Shown: positions 58,260-64,000 of the stretch, piece after piece
Position numbering within the stretch: position 1 is the stretch's first letter
How the letters are laid out: every line of letters begins with the position of its first letter
Assembly: GCA_050084985.1 (NCBI GenBank)
Contig: JBITNC010000001.1
Coordinates: forward strand, 188,046,001-188,110,000
Length of the DNA stretch: 64,000 nucleotides
Direction of reading: 5' to 3'
Source of the DNA: Nageia nagi
Taxonomy: Eukaryota > Pinophyta
Program-made: the position numbers and the translations under genes
The notes under the pieces: model-generated
Seen by the model: the letters and a program-made list of their open reading frames with translations, nothing else
Database searches by the model: none
What the model was told of the DNA's origin: nothing

Positions 58260-60973
58260 TTGCTACACAAGAATGTGAAATAATAAGCATGTGGTTTCAA
58301 TAAATAATATTAAATATTAAGTTTTAACCAAGTCAATAATACATGTTACATTTAACACTAAAGATATGCTTGATTTGGTTCACAAGTGCAAATGTACAAT
58401 TCAAATAATAACCCATGTACCCAAATACATTTCTCATCTCAAAAATTGTAGATGTGGAGTGACATTATTGAGGCTTTTTTTTATCTAAAATTAGACCTTC
58501 ACCTAGATGCCCACACAAGAGGAGCTCAGGTTCTACCAATCCTCAACTAGTTCCCCTTGGGTAGTAATATACTCTTATAAAGAGAAGTACTAGCTATTTT
58601 TCAAGGTGCTAATATTTATTGGATCAATAAAATTACTAATCTTGATTAGGTTTCAATTTGTACTCCTAGGTTATCAAGATAATCCCTGAATGGACGTGTA
58701 GATATTTGGTATCACTACACACATACTTGTCCAACTATTGGAGTTAAATCAATACCAATAAAGGACTTAGGGGAAATTAAGAAGTATGAACTTTTCACCA
58801 CTTGGATCATCATACTTAAAGACTTTAGTCTGTTTGTCCTCACCTCATGGCTCCCCAAATAAGTCATGTTATGGAATGTATGTGCATATGTATTCATTTT
58901 AGGGGGTTTCTCATATCAATGTTTGCATTTTTGTTTACAAAAGAAAATAAATCAAAGTGATGAGAATAAGTAAAACATCATCTATGCAAAATTATTTGAA
59001 ACCTAAGTGTCCAATGGATTTTATTTACCAATCCCTAAAGGACATCTTTACATTATCACTTATTTTGCACAAGTCCATTCAATACTTTGCATAAGGATAA
59101 ATACTCAATATGTATTCTTAAGTCATAAGCATGCATCTTAAAAAAATTTAAGTCCTAATCATTAACTTAAAAAATTCAAATCTTTGAGCATGCATTAAAA
59201 AGCTTTAACCATTAAAAAATGCATTATTCACATAGCTTTTAAAAATTTAAGTAAGCATGCATCATTCCAATAAATTAAGAAGCATGAACTATTACCTTAA
59301 GGATTAATTAAGAAGCATGCATCAATCCATAACTTAAAAAATCAAGTACTAAGCATAAGTCTATTAACTTTGCATAAAAAAGAAATGCTTAGAGAGGCAT
59401 CAAAAAATATCCCCCCTAATATTTATGTAAAACAATAAAAAATTCCTCCCCTATTGTTTTACTTAAAAAAAAACTTTAAATAAGATGCTTTTCTTAAGGA
59501 AAAAATATGCTAAGAGTTTTACATTATATAAATTACATTTGCACCTAAATAAATTAAAAAAAATGCAATTTTGAGTAGAACAGTTTAAAAAAAATTCTAA
59601 AATTAATGTCAAGAAGTATCTTACAACTTTTAAAGGTAAACAAAGTTTAACTTAGTAAAAAATTACTATTTTTGAAATCATTGTAAAAACAACCTCCAAA
59701 AATATTCACTACTTTCCAAGTCTATAAGAATTAAATGAAAAAAGGAGGAGACCCATACTCCTACTAAATGCATATTTAATGCTAATTTGAATTCATTGCT
59801 AGGGCTTGCTTGTAAAAAAAATCATCATTAATCGTTATAACAAATTTAATGAAGAGTACCAAGTGGAGGATATATGTGCATATGAAGGCATGTACTCAAG
59901 AAGGAATAATAAATTAAATGCATTTAATAATTTCTAAAAAGGAAAGGTAACAAATAAGAAAAAAATGAAAGGGGTCATGGGCTTCTTAAAAGGCAACATA
60001 GGCTATTCAAATGAAGATTAAAGGGCCAAGAGGAGGTGCACACGCAAAGGTGTTGGTCAAGGACAGTGAGTATGGGAGGTGTCAAGCCATGAGGGGGGGT
60101 TTTAGGAGGCCATAGAGATGGAGGAGGGGTAGGTTGTAGGTAGGGGAGTAGTAGGTTGTGGGCAAAGGAGTGGTAGGCTATGAAGCAAAGGTGGATGGGG
60201 AGCAATAGTGGTGATAATGGCAAAGATGGCTAGGGAAGGGCAATGATGGCAGAGATAGCCAAGGGGAGGCAAGATGCAAAGTGAAGGCAATCAAGGAGGA
60301 GTGCAGAGCTAGTGCTACATGGTAGTGGGTCCACAAGAGTAGTGCAAAGCTGGTGTTGCAAGGTGGTAAGGATACCAGAGTTTTAGTTTTTTTTTTTAAA
60401 TAATTCCAAGTTTGTAAAACAAATTCAAAAATTATCCCCTTTTTATTGTAAATATATATGTTTTGGAAAAAAAATTATATTTGATTTTAAATAGCTCAAA
60501 AAAAAAACCTTTGTAAAAAAAAGATTATATTTTGAATTAAAGTATTTTGGAAAAAAAATTCCTTCAAGATACATATATAACTGTGAGAGAAAAAAATTGT
60601 AACACAAATGTGTAACTACAATATATACATATATATTAAAAAAAACATCAATATTGCAACTAACATATAAACAAATTTAGTACCTCATGAGGAGAAAAAA
60701 ATGGCAAATTTTTCCAAATGTATTAATGCCCAATCACTAACAAAAAAATTGTTAGTAGGAAAAAAAAGAGCAAAAATATATTATGTTATTGAAGCAATAT
60801 TTGTTAAGAGTTGAACTAACATAATCATAAAAGAATGTTAGTATCAAGAATGAATTATTAAAAATGATAAAGGGTTATACCTCTAAATTGTTTTACCTCA
60901 ACCAAGAAGAGTAAACCTCCAAAGATGATGAAGTGCCTCAACACCAAGGATGTGAAGAGGAGCCTCCAAGGTA
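58260..60973 (-). other. long leader of copia-2
   Basis: 2.7 kb lie between the primer site and gag, long for a plant copia leader. A G-rich patch at about 60080-60310 (plus strand; C-rich in element RNA) creates proline-rich frames on the minus strand that I do not take as genes. Long A runs occur at 60380-60700. Confidence 0.65.
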
Positions 60974-60985
60974 GCTCTGATACCA
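60974..60985 (-). other. primer binding site of copia-2, tRNA-iMet type
   Basis: The minus strand reads TGGTATCAGAGC, a perfect match to the common plant copia primer site, two bases from the LTR. Confidence 0.93.
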
Positions 60986-60987
60986 AA

Positions 60988-61483
60988 TGTGAGAATTGAA
61001 CTAAAATAAGAAAAATCTTAAACTACCAATATCATATGAAAGCTCTTGATTCACATCTAACAAACTCACAAAGCAATCTCATAACACAAGATGTAAGTGG
61101 TTCCTCCAACTAGGAGTACATCCACTAACTAGATCTTTACTTCAATCACAAATACAACTCTCTTGCAATTCTTTTAATCTCAACAATTACACTTCTATTA
61201 TATACAATAAATTTACTCCATAATTGGTTTATAATCACAAAGATGGATCCTTCTATTTATAGGCCAAAATCCCTCTTTGGATCACTATTTTATCCAATAT
61301 ACAAAAGCATGACATGCACATCCTTTTACCCAAGGGGCATGCTCATGACATGAAGTGTAGAATAAGTTACATTATCATATTCACTTAAATACTTAAGGTA
61401 TAAAATGATACCCTTAAGTATTAGTGAACTTACAAAGAAGATTTAACACAAACATTTACAATAATGCATTATACATTCCAATA
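60988..61483 (-). repeat. 5' LTR of copia-2
   Basis: 496 bp. It ends CCAATA where the partner has CCAACA. A TATA box on the minus strand is at about 61252-61262. Confidence 0.93.
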
Positions 61484-61949
61484 ATAAGAAAAGATAGATA
61501 CAAAGAATAAAAATCATTGAGCTGGTGAACACATAGAATAAAAAAGCAAAAAGACATAAAATACCCTAGCTACTAATATACATTGATTGTGATGTCAAAA
61601 AGAGATCAAGGAATAACTTTATGTACCTAGGGATTTTTTGCCACCTAAATACACTTTACAGAGGTAGGGACAAAAAGAAGCACTTTTGTACTAGTCATCC
61701 CCATGCCACTGGCACTCTGAAAGCAAGAATGTATGCCATTGGCATCGCACCTTTTGATTCTATTCCTATTATTATTTGGAGGAGGATGCTTATATGCACA
61801 AGTATTAGCTAAAAAAGAATGTAAACTATGATAAATACTTATTGTATTGATGCACCCTTGAGATTGTGAAAATGATAGGGGATTCTTAAATACCCCTAAC
61901 TATGCATTATCTAGATGTACAAGTCCTATCTGTGTAGCTAGTTTTTGAT

Positions 61950-64000
61950 CCATTCTTATTGTCCATTATTAATGAAATCTTGAATAAGGTTACAAAGTGT
62001 CTTGCAATCCTAGGTTAAATGACCAGGTATCATGTGAAAATTGCAAAATTCCTAATAGTGAAAATTTCTAGGCACACCATTAGTAAACTTAGGTTCAACA
62101 ATAAGAGGCAATTCGATTAGTTCCTCATATAATAATACATTTAGAATATTATCAATAGTATCAATCAAAGGAGTATATTGGTGAGTATGTTTGGATGGAA
62201 AACTACCTCATTTCTTGTGAGCAACATGATTTGCTTCAACCTTGGTTTGATTTTTAGTAATAGGTTTTGCAGGTGAAGTATGCTCAACATGTTTCATAGC
62301 ACTCAACTTTTTAATCCATGGTTCCTTTTTAGTAATAGTGTCAATCATATCTCCTAAAGACATATCATGATTAGATATGACAAATAGCTTATATATAGGC
62401 AAGGCACCATCCATAAAAATATGCTTGAGTTCATGTTTATCCATGGTGAGTTTATTAGTAGCTTGTTTCCATATCTTTGCAAAATCCTTCATTGATTGGT
62501 TAGGGAGTAGTTTAATTTTATACAAGTCCATAAAATAAACCTTCTTAGTAATGTTATAACCATAATCATGTAAAAATATATGAATCAAATCCTCATAGCT
62601 ATTAATGCTACTTTTAGGAAGCTGAAAGTGCCATTTTAAAGCCTCATCCTTCAAACTATAAGAAAATAACTTATCCAACAAATCTTGCTCATGCATATAT
62701 TCAATAGCTTCTTCATAAAATTTATGAACATGCATCCTAGGATTCTGCATACAATCCAACTTAGTAAATTTGAAACTCTTTTACCAAGGGATTATTTTGG
62801 CAAGAATTCTAGCAGTGAGGGGTCTTTTTAAACATGAAAGGAAATCATTATCATTACTCACCATGTTCTTAAACCCTACATTGGTCTTCGAGGATGGTGG
62901 TGGGGAAGGAGGAGGTTGTTGTAAATTGTTTGATGTCTGAAGTGGAATATTTTTTAAAATAGCAAACTCATTAGTATAATTAATCCTATCCTTCACAAGT
63001 TCATGCTATTCTCTTACCAAGATTTCTAATTATTCATATGGAGGTTGTTTATACCAATCAATGTTTTCTTGGATATCCATAATGATACCTACCTCAATCT
63101 CATGCTCTTCGAGAGTCCAAGTTAGTTCTAGATTAAAGGATTCTCTAATAACTTCATTAAGTTGTTACTTAATGAGATTTTTAATTTCATTAATTAGAAA
63201 AGAACTTTACCCTTACTTTTTTCTCTTGATCGAAGTAATGTGAATTAAGGATCAAATTACTATAAGATTCTTCATCCTCATCCTCAAGTTATGACTGGTC
63301 ATCACTTTCAAAAATATCATCCTCATCCTCAAGTTATGACTGGTCATCACTTTCAAAAATATCATCCTCATGTAGTGGTTGTTCCAACTCATCATCAAGC
63401 TCTAGTTTGGACTCTACTTCGTTAGGATCTATGCCTCTTGCACCATGGTGATAATCAATCATGTTGCCCACATCGTACATTTCATGTGTAGGTTAAACAT
63501 GTTTCGATGATTTGCTCATAATGGAGCAAGCTATCTTTGAATTCTATATTTTTCAATTGGTTATAAATCAAATTTGCATTTGTAAGAAGTTCCTCCATAA
63601 CAAAAGTGTTATTACAAACAAAAAATTGTAACCTTACTTTATCAGATAACACCTATTGAATGGATTGAGCATTATAAGGAATCCTATCAAGATTAGGGAG
63701 TTCATCATCATCAGAAGGTTCTAGATGAGGAGCCAAATTATCCAAGTTTCTAGGATCAAGAATAGCATAGCAATTAGGAGTCTCCAAAAATGGATATTCA
63801 TTTACTAGAATATGAATATTCAAAATCCCATATGGTCCTAGGAGGAGGGATTTGAACAAACAATTCAGGATTAATTTGAAGACTTCTCCTAACCTCTAAA
63901 AACTATACTTTGTATTTGGATAATGTAGGTTTATCTGGGTTAAGATCCATCTTTGGGATATAAGTAGAATAAGACCTAGTTTTATGTTACTCTTTGGCTA
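61950..64000 (-). pseudogene. gag-like gene of element C, N-terminus at or past the window edge
   Basis: The best frame (62208-62759, 183 codons) is a Retrotrans_gag domain: KFYEEAIEYMHEQDLLDKLF, SLKDEALKWHFQLPKSSINS, YKIKLLPNQSMKDFAKIW. Downstream, near 61985-62060, is a CNFHMIPGHLT..CKTL Cys/His segment. Upstream (62781-63860) is an acidic, Ser/Asp-rich N-terminal part. The layout matches gag of element A. There is no protease or RT after it. Confidence 0.85.
63272..63361. repeat. two 45-bp tandem repeats in element C gag
   Basis: Two apparently identical 45-bp copies (period set by AAGTTATGAC at 63286 and 63331), 15 codons each on the minus strand, coding for an acidic DDIFESDD stretch with a stop in each copy. 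Confidence 0.92.

Larger units (their letters stand above)
53000..61483 (-). mobile_element. full-length Ty1/copia retrotransposon copia-2
   Basis: 8484 bp with two 496-bp LTRs (53000-53495 and 60988-61483). The primer site complement GCTCTGATACCA is at 60974-60985, and the polypurine tract AAGGGGGAG (minus strand) is beside the other LTR at 53496-53510. Flanking AGAAG (52995-52999) and ATAAG (61484-61488) agree at 4 of 5 bases. On the minus strand: a 2.7-kb leader, then gag, protease, integrase, RT and RNase H in copia order. Multiple stops and frameshifts make it inactive. It inserted into element C and is the same family as copia-1. Confidence 0.95.
47173..64000 (-). mobile_element. element C: gag-only LTR retroelement with an antisense PMD gene, right end outside the window
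   Basis: The 3' LTR (47173-47856) and its polypurine tract (CCAAAGAGGGGCAAA, minus strand, 47857-47871) are followed by non-coding DNA with tandem repeats, a plus-strand PMD gene (50455-52423) and, beyond the inserted copia-2 (53000-61483), a minus-strand gag (61950-64000). The plan is that of element A. No reverse transcriptase or integrase of its own was found in the part present; the pol at 54301-57300 belongs to the inserted copia. The 5' LTR lies past the window. Confidence 0.8.

Noticed and set aside
59975-60290. Proline-rich minus-strand frames
   Set aside because: Low-complexity shadow of a G-rich patch in the copia-2 leader; no domain and no start context.

Overview
This is a stretch of plant nuclear DNA. 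It is AT-rich and gene-poor, packed with decayed and nested LTR retrotransposons, and it holds one intact intron-containing host gene. No prokaryotic signals are present. The retroelement style (Ty1/copia elements with tRNA-iMet primer sites, plant-mobile-domain genes, dense nesting) and the low gene density suggest a very large seed-plant genome, probably a gymnosperm. That taxon call is an inference.

Layout. 1-4122: 3' part of a plus-strand Ty1/copia element (copia-1) with a frameshift, a large deletion in pol and an unusual array of nine hairpin repeats before the 3' LTR. 4607-7513: a non-coding minus-strand LTR element (two 1.1-kb LTRs, 0.7 kb between them). 7514-10255: no gene seen. 10256-12608: a complete minus-strand MYB-CC (MYR/PHL-type GARP) transcription factor gene, six coding exons that join into 443 codons without any frame conflict. 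12609-18949: its upstream region, a short GC-rich patch and old decayed DNA. 18950-30381: remains of a minus-strand gag-type LTR element (D), split by a solo LTR, a Ty3/gypsy element (perfect ATTAG target duplication) and, inside that element's 3' LTR, two nested Mutator-like elements (9-bp target duplications). 30382-45541: decayed tandem pentatricopeptide-repeat (PPR, E/DYW-type) pseudogene units on the minus strand, flanked by CACTA-like subterminal repeats and interrupted by an 8.2-kb minus-strand LTR element (A, 32686-40909). 45542-47172: copia LTR with primer site and a truncated AT-rich leader. 47173-64000: a second element of the A type (C), entering from the right edge and interrupted by an 8.5-kb minus-strand copia element (copia-2, 53000-61483).

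Elements A and C are the most unusual content. Each has a minus-strand gag-like gene, no recognisable reverse transcriptase or integrase in the sequence present, and on the opposite strand a plant mobile domain (PMD) gene ending in the same coiled-coil and Gly/Ser/Arg tail. They look like gag-only, non-autonomous retroelements carrying an antisense PMD gene. The hairpin array of copia-1, whose stems show paired compensatory changes and which has a counterpart at the same place in copia-2, is the other signal most worth following. Apart from the MYB-CC gene, nothing in the window looks like a functional host gene.
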